This document shows positions 1 through 12,300 of a stretch of 64,000 nucleotides of DNA, piece after piece. Source of the stretch: Parascedosporium putredinis (lineage: Eukaryota > Ascomycota > Sordariomycetes > Microascales > Microascaceae); assembly GCA_949357655.1 (NCBI GenBank), contig CASHTG010000012.1, positions 3,968,001 through 4,032,000 of the forward strand, given 5' to 3'. A program made the position numbers and the translations under genes. The stretch's first letter is position 1. Each line of letters begins with the position of its first letter. The notes below the pieces were generated by a model, which was not told where the DNA came from, did no database searches, and saw only the letters and a program-made list of their open reading frames with translations.

Positions 1-37
1 TCTGGCAATAAAGCAAATCCACAGCAGACGCTTACAT

Positions 38-45
38 CTCCGCGG
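38..45. promoter_or_regulatory. NirA/NIT4-type site 1
   Basis: CTCCGCGG matches the CTCCGHGG consensus bound by the nitrate-specific activator NirA/NIT4. A GATAAG lies 13 bases downstream. Assigned by match and by its position upstream of nitrite reductase. Confidence 0.6.
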
Positions 46-235
46 GGGCACAAGGTCAGATAAGGTGAATAAAGACGTAATTGAAAGTTAATCAGTCGTG
101 GAGTCCCGTGTGTTTTGGTCTTATCTCGATATCGACTGAGTTTTCACTCTTGCGGGCGTTAGCAAAGGCGGGTCGAAGATTGTGATGTTGTCTGACCCTA
201 CTAGACGCAAGAAAACAGGAGAAGAGTTTCGACAT

Positions 236-245
236 CTCCGCGGAG
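236..245. promoter_or_regulatory. NirA/NIT4-type site 2 (full palindrome)
   Basis: CTCCGCGGAG is a perfect 10-base palindrome containing the NirA consensus. The identical palindrome recurs at 5671-5680 in front of the nitrate transporter gene, which argues for co-regulation. Confidence 0.65.
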
Positions 246-834
246 GAGGGTAGAGGTGCAGCTCGCGCTTCATATATGCCAATCGATTTTCCCTTATCAT
301 TGGACCCACTGTTCCTCTCTTATCGTCAGAATTATCGCCGTCTACGTCGGGGACGCGGCTTCTCATGAAACCTTAACCCTAATCCAGGATCCTTATCAGT
401 GAAGTGGAGCGACGCGCTCATTTATTGGTCCCGGCGACGCTGCCATCGAGACTAGCCAATCGGAAGGGCCCTGTCTGACGGGGCGCTATCAGGGGCCGAT
501 CTGCCTCCCTCCACTACCCGTCCATGATGTTTCTGATGGCTCACCCCGGATATCCAATCTTGGGGGCGAGGAGTGGAAGGAAAATAGACTAATCACACTC
601 GCCTGATTAGAAACAAAGACGAGTTTGAACCTATCGACAGCTGAGTCTGGTAAAAATGGACCAAGAACCCTTGCGGTGGGAAGTGTCAAGTTGGTTATGC
701 CCCCATCTTGTCATTGATGTCCTCGGAATTCATAGGCATCTTCTCTCTTTCACTTCTGAGGATCCTCATCTGCTTTCAGTTGTACCATCTATCCATCGTC
801 GGCGTAGATGAGAGTGTAAAACCACCAAAGCATC

Positions 835-3800
835 ATGATCCAAGACGCGAAGAATCACCAACAAGATGATGGCCTCCCAGCAGGTAACCAAGATGGCCTT
901 TCGAGTAGTTATCCGAATGGCTATCATACAAATGGTGTTATTACTCCCCCAGAAGATGGATCTGAAGGCGCTGTGCGAAAACGCATTGTTGTGGTGGGCC
1001 TGGGTATGGTCGCGATGGCCTTTTTGTAAGTAGCAAGGCCGTGTCAAAACACACGTCCTGCAATCCTGCAACCCTGCGACTAATATGGGTCCGGCTCTAC
1101 AGAGAAAAACTCACAAAATTGGATGCGAAGAAGAGAGAATACGACATTACAGTCATTGGCGAGGAATCTCATCTCGCGTATAACCGCGTAGGATTGTCGA
1201 CATTTTTTGAGCACAGGCTGATCGAGAATCTTTACCTCAATCCCCAGGAATGGGTAAGTGCAGCCTTCTCACGCGCCATCCCAAACTGTATAGCGTGCAT
1301 ATCTCTAATGGAAGATTTTCTACCAACTCTTTTTAGTACACATCATTCGGCGATGACTGGCTAAACTACCACCTAAACACTCGCGTGACCCAAATATTAC
1401 CAGAGACGAAATGCGTTTTGACCTCTAACAACGACATGGTGCCTTACGATATCCTAGTGCTCGCCACAGGATCGGATGCGGTGCTGCCGAAGCACACCCC
1501 CGGCTACGATGCGAACGGTGTTTTCGTATACCGCACAATCGCCGACCTCGAATCTCTCATCGAGTTTGCCTCCAGACACAAGGGAACGGTAGGCGCGGCG
1601 GTGGGCGGTGGACTCCTTGGTCTGGAGGCTGCAAAGGCTATGATGGATCTTGAGTCTTTTTCTACAGTAGCCGTCGTTGATCGCAACGAATATCTCTTGG
1701 CTCGGCAACTAGACGCCGATGCGGGCCACCTCGTCACGGAAAAGGTACGCGAGCTCGGCATTGAGGTCAAGCACAAGAAGCGAATAGCCAGTGTTGATGT
1801 CGACGGCGAGAACAACGTGATCGGTATCACATTCGAGGATGGCGAGTCAATAGATTGTAGCTGTGTCTGCTTTGCGGTTTGTTCTCCGCCCCACCACAAA
1901 AGACTTCATCGACGCGGACCAAGCTAACACAATAGTAGATCGGGGTAAGGCCAAGGGATGACTTGGCGGCGAGTGCTGGGATTCAAATTGGACCCCAAAC
2001 TGGCGGGTTTGTGGTGGGCGAGGAGTAAGTTGACGTGTCTTGTGACGAGGATACAGTCTAGATCTAAAGTTTCTAACATGGACTTGAAGCCTTCAAACCT
2101 CGGTTCCCGATATATACGCCATCGGAGATTGCTCGTGCTGGAAGGATCAAACTTTTGGCATCATCGCGCCCGGAGTTGAGATGGCCGACATACTATCCTA
2201 CAACCTAACCGACGGCCGCACACAAGAACTACGCAAATTCACGCGCATAGACCCCAGCACCAAGCTAAAGCTCCTCGGCATCGACGTGGCTAGCTTTGGC
2301 GACTTCTTCGCCGACCGCGATGGACCGGCATTTGCCAGCGGGCTGAGACGAACGCTTCCCGGAGAGCCAAAGACCTGCCACAGCGGGGCGCCTCCGGTGA
2401 AGGCGCTAACATACAAGGACCCCTTTGGAGCTGTCTACAAAAAGTACTTGTTCACCTTGGATGGCAAATACGTGGTAGGCGGGATGATGATTGGAGATAC
2501 TAGCGACTACGCGAAGCTTGCGCAAATGGTGCGAAACCGTACACCTTTAGAAGTTCCCCAAGTCAATTTATCCTGGGCAACAAAAGTGCAGCCGAGGATG
2601 ATGGCTCAGATCTGTATGTATCATCTTCCTTCTTAGAGATGTTTTCCCCAGTGACAGGTCTACCTTTGCTTCTCAGTCGCTAACAAGAGCACCCTCGACA
2701 GTCCGGATGATACTCAGGTATGCTCTTGTTACAACGTAACGAAAGGCGACGTCGTGAATGCCATTCAGTCCGGCGAGTGCAAGAACCTAGCAGATGTAAA
2801 GTCTCGCACAAAAGCAGGAACCGGCTGCGGAGGCTGTCTCCCGCTTGTTCAAAGCATCATTAACCGCACGTTGAAAGATCTCGGGCGTGAAGTGTCAAAC
2901 CACTGTGCGTTTACGTTTCTTCCCTTTTTCCACCCCAAAGGGATTAAAATAGCTAACGCTTGTCGGCGTAGTATGCCCTCACTTTGCACACTCCCGCGTT
3001 GACCTGTACAATATTATTGCCGTCAAACAGTTGCGGACTCTAGAAGACGTGATGCGTGAGGCTGGCACTGATCCCGAGTCCCTGGGCTGCGAGATTTGCA
3101 AACCCACCATCGGGTCCGTTTTCGCCAGCCTCTACAACGAGCATGTCATGTCGAAACGGCAGCACCAACTTCAGGACACAAACGACCGGTTCCTGGCAAA
3201 TATTCAGCGGAATGGCACATTTTCAGTGGTGCCTCGCATACCCGGAGGCGAAATCACACCTTTCCAATTGATAACGATTGGAAAGGTAGCAGAGAAACAC
3301 AATCTATACTGTAAGATTACCGGCGGTCAGCGCATTGACCTATTTGGTGCAAAGAAGCAAGATCTGCTTCCGATCTGGCAAGAGTTGGTGGACGCAGGGA
3401 TGGAAAGCGGCCACGCCTATGCTAAATCTTTAAGGACAGTCAAGGTAGGTTGCAGATTCCGTGACCCCCAAGTGTATTCTCTCTTCCTCTATGTCTAACC
3501 TTGAGCGTTATTAGAGTTGCGTCGGTTCTACCTGGTGCAGGTATGGGATTGGTGATAGCGTTGGCATGGCCATTCGCGTGGAAGAGCGATATAAGAGTCT
3601 CCGCGCGCCGCACAAACTAAAGGGTGGCGTGTCCGGATGCGTGCGGGAGTGCGCGGAGGCACAGAGCAAAGAGTAAGTTTACAGACCACATCATTCACAC
3701 GAAAACTGTTGAATTTCCCTAATGGCGCTGCGAAAATCACGATTTCTAACAAGAATTCCTTAGCTTCGGCCTCATCGCTACCGAGAACGGCTTCAACATA

Positions 3801-4746
3801 TTCGTAGGAGGAAATGGTGGTGCGAAACCCCGCCATGCGGAACTCCTTGCCAAGGATGTGCCACCAGAGGAAGTCGTACCGCTCCTGGATAGATACCTCA
3901 TCTTCTACATCCGCACGGCAGACAGACTTCAGAGGACAGCTCGCTGGATTGAGAACCTGCCGGGGGCATAGACTATCTCCGCGAGGTCGTGGTGGAGGAC
4001 AAGCTCGGCATAGGCGCAGATATGGAGCGGCAGATGCAGGAGCTCGTGGACGGGTATTTCTGTGAGTGGACGGAGATCCTCAAGGACCCCGAGCGTCAAA
4101 AGGCCTTTAGGCAGTTTGACAACACGGACGAGGAGGTGGAAGGGGTGGAGATTGTGACGGAGCGGCAGCAGCAGAGACCCGCATATTGGGCTAGCGAAGC
4201 CGCGGAACAGGACTTCAAGGGCCACCAATGGTCTGAGCTGGCGTGGCAACCTCTTATCCAGGTTGGCCACTTTGATGAGTTCCCCACGGCTCAAGTAAAG
4301 CGGGGGACACGCAACTGGCCATATTCAAGGTCAAGGGTGGTTACTACGCCTCCCAGCAAATGTGCCCCCACAAACGCGCCTTTATCCTGTCTGACGGCAT
4401 CATTGGAGAAGGGGACGGCAAGTACTGGGTCTCGTGCCCCCACCATAAGCGCAACTTTGAGCTGAATGGTAGCGAGGCCGGCAAGTGCTCGAACGATGAG
4501 TCCATGAATATTGCGACGTTTCCGGTCGAGGAGAGGGAGGATGGGTGGATCTACGTAAAACTTCCTCCCGTGCCGGAGCTTGATGCCCTGCTGGGCACTT
4601 CGCGGTGGAAGACGAAGAGCAGTGAATCGTGTAACCCGTTCGAACGGATGGATCAGAAGCTCGAGGGGTGCAAGAAGGGACGGAGGGCTAGAAAGCCCCA
4701 GGACGTGCCGAGAAAAGTGGTCACGACAAATTCGATTAGCTGGTGA
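835..4746 (+). CDS. niiA: assimilatory nitrite reductase [NAD(P)H], nine exons, two apparent frameshifts
   Basis: Reduces nitrite to ammonium in the cytosol with FAD, a 4Fe-4S cluster and sirohaem. Exons: 835-1025, 1103-1253, 1337-1876, 1939-2024, 2090-2613, 2677-2904, 2972-3444, 3515-3672, 3764-4746; all junction phases agree. The product would be about 1111 aa, the usual fungal length. Order of domains: N-terminal FAD/NAD(P)H oxidoreductase (RIVVVGLGMV, VGGGLLGLEAAKAM, DIYAIGDCSCW); a Cys-rich BFD-like [2Fe-2S] segment (VCSCYNVTKGDV, GTGCGGC); the nitrite/sulfite reductase ferredoxin-like half; the sirohaem/4Fe-4S cysteines CVGSTWC and GCVRECAEA; and a C-terminal NirD-like Rieske domain (CPHKRAF, CPHHKRNF). 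The frame breaks at the G-runs 3962-3966 and 4302-4306; one extra G at each restores the conserved sequence. I regard these as sequencing errors. NirA and GATA sites lie upstream, and the nitrate transporter follows on the same strand. Confidence 0.95.
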
Positions 4747-6170
4747 TAGGATCAATAGCCACGTTAGATTGTAAATAGTAGTGTTCTCATATACACGCAT
4801 GGCTGCCTCTCTAGATTAAGAAGACGCGAGTACAAGAGGCGACATCAAACATTCAACCCCGATTCATGATATTGCCCGGCTGGATAGAACAGAACGACCA
4901 CGCACGATCGTGTTATCTCCAAGAGCAAAGATATCAGAAAAGAGGGAAAAAGGTTCTCTCACTTGGCAGACATGTTTAGACCACTCAATACCAACAAGTC
5001 CAAGGTTATAGGGCTCGCCTGTTGTGCAACACCTCCGGTAAGTGGGGGTTCTTGATATCGAAACGATGATTAAACGTCCCAGCACCCTCTTTACTCGGCT
5101 CTCATGCCCGATACTCGGGCTAGCTAGCGGAAAGCCCTGCTTGGCCGACATTTTGTGGGCATGGTGGGCTCAAATCAAGATTGCCCGAGACGGACTAGTC
5201 TAGTTCCAAGGCTTGCGATCAATCATCGTGCACTGCAGTCTTTAATGCTGATCACATGATCGTGTTACTGATAAGCCAACTCATGTCATTGGTCGCGATG
5301 CTGGCAATCAATTCTCGTCTTCAGTGAGTTGTTTCTCCCTGGGACGGAGTCACCATCCCGTTGTCCGGCCGGGTACTAGAATCTCGAAAAGAGGGCCCCA
5401 GCTCCGCCCAGCGGCCCTCAGCCCATTCGATTGATTGAAGCCTGTCCAGGATCGACCTGTCTTTTTGTGGCTGTGACGCTTATCACAAGGCAATCCCTCC
5501 AGCTCTCCACACACTCCTTCTCTGCCGCCCGCAACGCTTATCTCTGTCCCCACGGCCCGACCTGAAGGCCCCCCTAGTAGTCGGGTTGGCACTTCCACTT
5601 TTTTCCTTCTTATTTTATGCGAGATAACAAAATCCTTTCATCCCGGTATATAAGATCCATGCGCAGCTTTCTCCGCGGAGATGCTCAAAACGTGGCTCGC
5701 TGTTTCGCACTATCGCTGTCCCACAAGCAAACGAGAGACGACCGGAGACCTACCACACTAATCGGAACCCAACCACGAAAACTATACTTTTGAGGCTCGA
5801 ATCTTGACGTATACCGGCTTATTGAAGCTTGCATGTGCGCCCTGTCAGCTTCAACGAAAGATACTGCTATCTCTAACCAGTATCTGGCTGGGAGCCGGAG
5901 GCTTGTCGCTCAAAGGCGCTGATACAAGGGTAGCAGAAAGCGGTGCGACGTCGAAGCAGCGAAAGGCTCGATTTGAATCTTTGCAGCCCATCATGATAGG
6001 AAAATCAGATATATCTTGGTCCAACTCCTTCCACCTTGACATTGATCATGGCTGTTAGTGGATAGTGCACCATCCTCTTCACACTAAACAGGCTCACCTT
6101 CCGAAATCACGGTAAAAGGATATCGACAGGAAGAGCATCAACTTGGGAAAAGTCACAAGCGCAAGACGCC
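4747..6170 (+). promoter_or_regulatory. nitrate transporter promoter and long leader
   Basis: Region between the two nitrate genes. GATA-type sites are at 5270-5275, 5479-5484 and 5537-5542, a TATATAAG box at 5647-5654, and a NirA-type palindrome at 5671-5680, downstream of the TATA box. About 490 bases separate the palindrome from the transporter ATG; this leader carries an 84-codon open frame (5804-6058) that is either a upstream ORF or leader noise. No other gene is seen. Confidence 0.65.
5671..5680. promoter_or_regulatory. NirA/NIT4-type site 3
   Basis: CTCCGCGGAG, identical to the palindrome at 236-245. It sits 17 bases past a TATATAAG box upstream of the nitrate transporter gene, with three GATA sites within 400 bases upstream. 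Confidence 0.65.
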
Positions 6171-8032
6171 ATGTTGTCCACCACGCTAAAATATGCCGTT
6201 CAAGCACCCACCATCAACCCACTCAATCACAAGGCGCGGTCCATACCTGTCCTAAATCCCTTTGACCGTTATGGTCGAGTCTTCTTCTTCTCATGGTTGG
6301 GATTCATGGTAGCGTTCCTCTCGTGGTACGCGTTCCCGCCATTGGTACGCAATAACCCCATGATCACGCCCGGGAGTCTTGCTCTAACATCCTTGTACAG
6401 TTAACAATCAGCATCCGCAATGACTTGAAAATGACACAAGCCGATGTTGCCAACTCTAATATCGTGGCCCTTCTCGCAACGTATGTTCTCGTCCTTGACT
6501 CACACGCTTAGCCAACTGTAAGCCGGAGGCTGACATGTAGACCACATCTTTGCTTTCTTACAGATTCCTCGTGCGCTTCATCGCCGGCCCTCTCTGCGAC
6601 CGCTTTGGGCCACGCTATGTCTTTGCCGGCCTCCTACTCGTCGGCTCGATACCCACCGCACTTGCCACCACCGTCACCACGCCTGCCGGGCTCATTGCCA
6701 TCCGATTTTTGTGGGCATCCTCGGTGGCACGTTTGTCCCCTGCCAAGTCTGGTGTACTGGATTCTTCGACAAGAATGTAGTCGGGACCGCCAACGCCCTG
6801 GCAGGTGGCTGGGGTAACGCCGGCGGCGGCATCACCTAGTACGTTCTTGCTCTTGAGGAAACATCAGCTGCGAACCACTTTCGCTAACCATCACCTACAG
6901 TTTTGTCATGCCCGCTCTATTCGACGCCCTCGTGCACTCCCAGGGTCTCACCCCTCGCGTGGCCTGGCGTGTGGCGTTCGTCCTACCTTTCGTCATCGTC
7001 GTCACAACAGCCGCCGGCATGCTCCTGTTTTGCGACGATACCCCAACGGGCAAGTGGTCGGAGCGGCATCTCGCCTTGGAGGCGGAGCAGCCCATGACGC
7101 CTCCATCTGAGACTGCTACGCTGCACCTCAGCCACGACTCGGAGAATGAAAAGAAAGATGTGGAAAAGTCCCCGCGGGCTCCATTCACCAGGGCCAGGCC
7201 ACAGATATTGGGCTCGCGGGCGTCGAAATTGTCGAAGCGCCTAGCTTCCGCAGAACCCTCCACGTCATCTTTTCCTTGCAGTCCCTTGCTCTCGCTGCGC
7301 CCTACGCATGCTCGTTTGGTATGTTTTCTTTAGACACCGAGAGGCTGCGTGGTCAGAAGAAGGAGGTGTACTAACTTTGAATCTTACAGGCGGTGAGCTG
7401 GCCATCAACTCCATCATCGGGTCGTATTACTTCAAAAACTTTCCCGACCTCGGCCAAACCCTTTCCGGGCGATGGGCCGCCATGTTTGGTCTTTTGAACG
7501 TGCTCTTCCGGCCCGCGGGTGGAATCGTGGGCGATATAATCTACCACTATACCGACTCGGTATGGTGCAAGAAGCTGTGGTTGAGCTTCCTCGGCATCGT
7601 CATGGGTGTCTTTGAGCTTGCCATTGGTCTATCGGATCCCCACGACAAGGCCACCATGTTTGGCTTGATTGCGGGTCTAGCTTTCTTTATGGATGCCTCC
7701 AACGGTGCGAGCTTTGCCGTCGTACCTCATGTCCATCCGTATGCAAATGGTACGTCAACCTGCCTGAAATCTATCCCTCTCTTCTCCCACCGGATACCGA
7801 TCGCCAATCTCAACGTCTTCCATGTACATGCTAACGCGTCAATATAGGCGTCCTGTCGGGAATGGTGGGCGCCACCGGAAACCTCGGCGGAGTGATCTTT
7901 GCCGTCATTTTCCGACATTACGGCAAGGAGTACCACACAGCCTTATGGATCATTGGCGCCGTGAGCGTGGCTATCAACGTGGCCGTCGCGTGGATTCCGC
8001 CTGTCCCTAAAGCGAAGGAAGGGGAAAATTGA
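6171..8032 (+). CDS. nrtA: high-affinity nitrate transporter (NNP family MFS), six exons
   Basis: Proton-coupled nitrate/nitrite uptake at the plasma membrane, CrnA/NrtA type. Exons: 6171-6344, 6401-6480, 6564-6838, 6901-7318, 7390-7749, 7848-8032; about 497 aa, close to known CrnA proteins. Family marks: the N-terminal NPFDRYGRVFFFSW, the MFS loop GPLCDRFGPR, and two NNP nitrate signatures, AGGWGNAGGGI in the first half and GMVGATGNLGGVIF in the second. A hydrophilic acidic loop (about residues 215-265) separates the two halves, as in CrnA. The frame breaks at the T-run 6716-6720 and again near 7196-7200; one extra base at each restores the protein. It lies downstream of nitrite reductase on the same strand with its own NirA and GATA sites, so nitrate induction and ammonium repression are likely. 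Confidence 0.93.
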
Positions 8033-8361
8033 GTGTGACGGAGAGATACCAGTGATGACCAGAAAACAGATATAGCAATACTTACAATGCAATGAACAAT
8101 AACGATTCTCTTCTTTGAAATATCTGCAGGCTAGCAAAATGACATCAATCATCAGTGAGGTCAAGGCTAATTGATATATACCGACATACAACGGAAAATG
8201 TATACGCGTCAAAAAAATATTATTGTTGTACAGAAGAAAAAGCAAATCTTAACTAGTAACCTACAACTAACGCCTGACTCCTTGAATGCATGCCGAAAAG
8301 GGGGGATATCATGGATGAAGAGTTTTGAAAAGGGACTAGTTCCCCTGTCCCAAGGGCCTCA
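8033..8361. other. convergent 3' spacer
   Basis: AT-richer gap between the ends of the nitrate transporter and protoglobin genes, presumably holding both 3' UTRs. No gene or structured element is seen. Confidence 0.5.
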
Positions 8362-9366
8362 CTACGCAACCGGGGCAGCCGGCTTCTCCTCCGACACCTT
8401 TAACGATTGCATGCCCTTGGACACACCTGTAAAAGGACACACACCAGAAGTCGGCGGTAGGTCGGCCAGTTCTTCGTCATCAAGCACCTTTTGCCGTTGA
8501 GGTAACCTTCCTTCTCGATGACGATGTCGCTGTTGTCGCTGACGTATTCCTCGCCGTCCCGCACATGCCACTTGGCCATGAGGTCGTTTTGGATCCATAT
8601 GACCTTGCCAATGGCCTTGACGAGAGCAATCTTGCGCTGGATGTGGAGTCTGGGATGAGATAGGATGGCCTCGGTCAGGATATCCTGGATGAAGGACAAG
8701 CAGGCGCCGAGATGAATGTATTCGACGTGGAGAGGGTGCGCGCGGCCGAGACCAACGTGCATCATGCTAAACAGAAACGTGTGTTAGCAGGGGCCCGTTC
8801 CCGTTCAAGGAAAGGAATAGGATCAAAGTCCTTAAAAGGGATTTCGCTTGTCACGTACCCAACCTTGTCCAAATACTCCCAGAATTCCATCCTAGAGGGG
8901 TCGGTGCAGAGCTTATTCAGATACGCCCGGAGGAACATCTTCCGGTGCAGAATCTGGGGGCTATTCTCGTCGGGCTGTTCATCTAGGGGACCCTCGAAGC
9001 TTGTGCTGCGCGTCGTGAAAGCGCGAGCGGTGATATCGTAGGAAAGAAGTTTCTTATAGACAATGTTGACCACGGCGGGGATCAGCGCCTTGACGTACTT
9101 GGAGCCGGTGATGAGGGCGTCAATATCGGCTACGATGAGCCAACACCGGTAGGTCAGCATAAAAGTCCCCGAGCGACATAGAATCCGGGAGGGAGGGGCA
9201 CCGAAGCAGACTTACCACTGTTGAAATCAAGGAAACTATGCAGATAATGGATCCTGGCCTCGAGATTTGTGTACAAGTCTTCGCGATTGATGTGGCTGAT
9301 GTGCCGAGTGCGAACAGCAGGCTTCGCGGCCAACTTTGGCGCTGTTAGAGGGGTATCGTTCGTCAT
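8362..9366 (-). CDS. protoglobin-domain haem protein, three exons
   Basis: A fungal single-domain protein of the protoglobin / globin-coupled-sensor type, predicted to bind haem and a gas ligand (O2, NO or CO); its fungal role is unknown. Exons on the minus strand: 9366-9216, 9129-8859, 8766-8362; about 275 aa, no signal peptide or membrane segment. The family core is KVGMMHVGLGRAHPLHVEY (about residues 139-157); by comparison with globin sensors His144 is the best candidate for the proximal haem ligand. This is followed by a long helical part ending in WIQNDLMAKWHVRDGEEY. No kinase or cyclase output domain is attached. The frame breaks at the A-run 8489-8492 (T on plus); one extra base gives a C-terminus ending EEKPAAPVA. 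It converges on the nitrate transporter, so a link to nitrite-derived NO is plausible but inferred. Confidence 0.82.
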
Positions 9367-12300
9367 TGTGGGGTGCGATGGCTGTGTGAAGATTCAATGT
9401 TTATTACGATGGTGAACGAATGTCGGGTGGTGGGAAAACGGGTAGTTCGGGTGCGTGTAAGTCGATGCTTTGCTGTGAGGGGTTCTCGTCGGAGTCACGC
9501 CGCAGTTTTTCATGGAATGGGGTTTCCTCAGGCTTTTATTCGATAGGCGTCTCATACGTCATCTACGTTCTTTCCGAAAACTGCATTCCCTCTCGACGAT
9601 GCATCCATGTCGATTTATTTTCTCACATGAATTCGCGCGAGAAAATTAGCAGCTTCCACGCTCGTTTCCTCGATGCATCGACCTCATGGCCTGATTGTAT
9701 GAGCCCATGGCGTGGTCATGCGCCACCGCGTCGATTACCGGCTTTGCCCGATTGATCTCTTTAGTGGGGTTCAGCTCTTTCTCGGCGGAGTGGATTTCTT
9801 TTTGGGAGCGGAGGTATTAGGCATTGATCAAATTCTCGCAGGATCTGGTGGTCCGACAAATCGCCATGGCCCCATTGGGCAGCGCGGAAACGAGTTCCTG
9901 TGTGGGCGTGTGTCTTGTGCGCAAGGTGCAGAGTGGATCTGGCCAGGGGTCTCTTCCAAGCGCTGAATGCGGAATAGGCTGACGGTGGAATCGGATGATG
10001 CTTGTGGAGCGATTCAAAATTACGGCAATCGTCGACGCGAAACGAAACGAAACGGGCGAAAGAGCTGTCGTGTAGTCTGGGCTAGTCGGGGGCAACACGA
10101 GGCTTGGATGGAGCAAAGGAAGAGACTCAGCCCAGCGTACCGGGAACTACCGCGATCAACCGTTTGCGGTGTCCAGAACAAGCAGACATCTTTAGTGTTC
10201 GCTCAGCTCCAAACTCGTCACGTCGATAGATCAATGTACGACTCACGATGGACGAGTCATGCTCTGGAAATTCATATGACACAAAACTTTTTCAGGTACG
10301 GTAAACACTATCCGCACGCTGTTAGTTCACGCCACAGGGGGCGATATCAATATTGATAGTGTAGATCGGAATTAAGCTTTCGTCTAGATTCAAGCGTTCC
10401 TGGTCGGCAAGAGGCTAGTAACTCTATCTCTCCTCCCCGGGGCGCGTGGCTGACACGCCATGTGGACTTGCTCCTAAAGAAGTCAACATCATTTTTAAGG
10501 TGACTGCCATTCTTTCCCTTTCACTCATAATACATGGTGCTTGCTCCTAGACATTGCTTCACGAGAGGTGATGCCTTGATAACAGGAGTAGAGGAGAAAC
10601 CGGTCCGTTATGAACTTCCCTGCCTCCAGATCATCCACAGTAGTGCTATGCTGAACCTTTAAGGGAATGGGGAGGTGACATGAGGCTACGAAACACCTTG
10701 TCGCATTGGCACAAGTCCCGGCCCAGGGTCAGTCGCCCGTATGTCTGTGCAACTGCCAGAGGAATAACAAGCCCGGGGCAGGTTGCCATGGATAGACAGA
10801 ACCTAGCCATAGACCACTGTGCAAGATACGTAAAAGAGGGAGGACTCGTGGCACCCCTGTCTATCCTTGGCTATCCTACCTCGCAAAGCTCCTCCTGTAA
10901 AGGTCAAAGGTGCAGCAGCAGCAACCCAGCGAGTTCAGGCCATGCGGGGACTGGGTGAACCCATGCCTGAGGTTACTCGTATCTACCTTTCCGCCACCGA
11001 GCAACCACCCTGTTGACCAAGATGAGCCCCATTTCGCTTCCCGGCCCTGCTGCACGCATCAATACTGTAACGGTGGGAAAGTCTAGCCCTCATGACTTAC
11101 ATCATACCCAGACGGGCCCCCGATCAGTAACCCACGCCGCCAACGGCGCAAAGACTTGAAGGTGGTTTGAAAACAAAAAGTGCAGATAAGCCATATTAAT
11201 CACAACTAGACGTGTGGTGTTTTGACCCGGATGTTGGGCCTAGCTCAATGTAAACTCGTGCAACAAACCCAAGTCCCCACCTTGAGCCAGCCAGGGGGGC
11301 CACGAAGACGATCGCGTGGTGGCGTCGAGAATTCTCAACGTCCATGGGCTCGCCTGTCCTCATCCATATTAAAATGCACACTTTCTCGGTTTAGCTTGAG
11401 GCTCAACCGCCGACGCTGCTTGTCAAGCAGGCACTGGCCGCCCGCTGCTAGAAATTAGCCTCCACCACCCAGGCGTGCACGAAGAGACTGTGAGCTTGCG
11501 ATTGGGGAAATCACCAACCCGCCCTCTTCTTCATCCTCTTCCTGCCCTTCCTCCCTCCCGCCTGCCACGGCCTGATGATGGTTTCGCAATACTATTCATG
11601 AGAGCATGTAGGCCCGCGAACCTCGCCTCGTAATGACCCGGTGTTCATCCTCCCAACGGAATCGAACCCGGGAAGGGAAACCAGATACGAGACGAAACAA
11701 ATCTGCAAATATTGCTTCCTCCTCGGGAAAGCGAGCGAGACGGCCTGCCGTGGGAGAGTCTGCCGCATGAGGCTTGTCAGTGACATGAAGCAACCACCCA
11801 CCCGTTGTCACATTTTGTCACCAACATCAGGCACAGCAGCAAGGCGCTCCCGCCAAATATTAAGCTTACACCATTTGCATGCTCAGATCCGTCCACTACT
11901 TAGCCGAACCAAATTGACTAATGATGAGCAAACTGGTTTTTTGACCTCTCTCTCTCTCTTCTTCCTTCTATCGGAACGAACGGACGCCTGATCATGATTT
12001 ATTGCAGATACCTTGACCACGGCCGAGGCGCGACGGCAAGGAAAATTGCCACCAAAATGAACCAAAATGAACCAAAAGTTCGAAGGGGGTCAGTTATCGG
12101 GGCGGCTCAGCGAAACACAAAGCTTGAAAACATGGTAAACGTAGTATCGGTGATCCACAACGGTTCATAGATGTGGATGATAGATAAAGAGCTGACTAGG
12201 CCCTTGCGGCAACTCGACCGGCCATGACACAATCACGGAAGACGGAGCATCATCTCGGCCTAGAGTCCCTTTTCCCACCCGCGACATCTATCCCCCGCCT

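Larger units (their letters stand above)
1..834 (+). promoter_or_regulatory. nitrite reductase promoter / upstream region
   Basis: This stretch has no convincing gene; its short open frames look like chance. It holds two CTCCGCGG motifs (38-45 and 236-243) that fit the published NirA consensus CTCCGHGG, and five HGATAR-type sites (GATAAG at 59; CTTATC at 120, 293, 319 and 392) that fit AreA/NIT2 GATA factors. Pathway-specific plus nitrogen-repression sites are the usual control of fungal nitrite reductase genes. In other fungi this spacer is often bidirectional and shared with nitrate reductase, so a divergent gene left of the window is possible, but that is inference. Confidence 0.7.

Noticed and set aside
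11655..11680. GGTTCGATTCC B-box-like motif on the minus strand
   Set aside because: No matching T stem, acceptor stem or A box around it.
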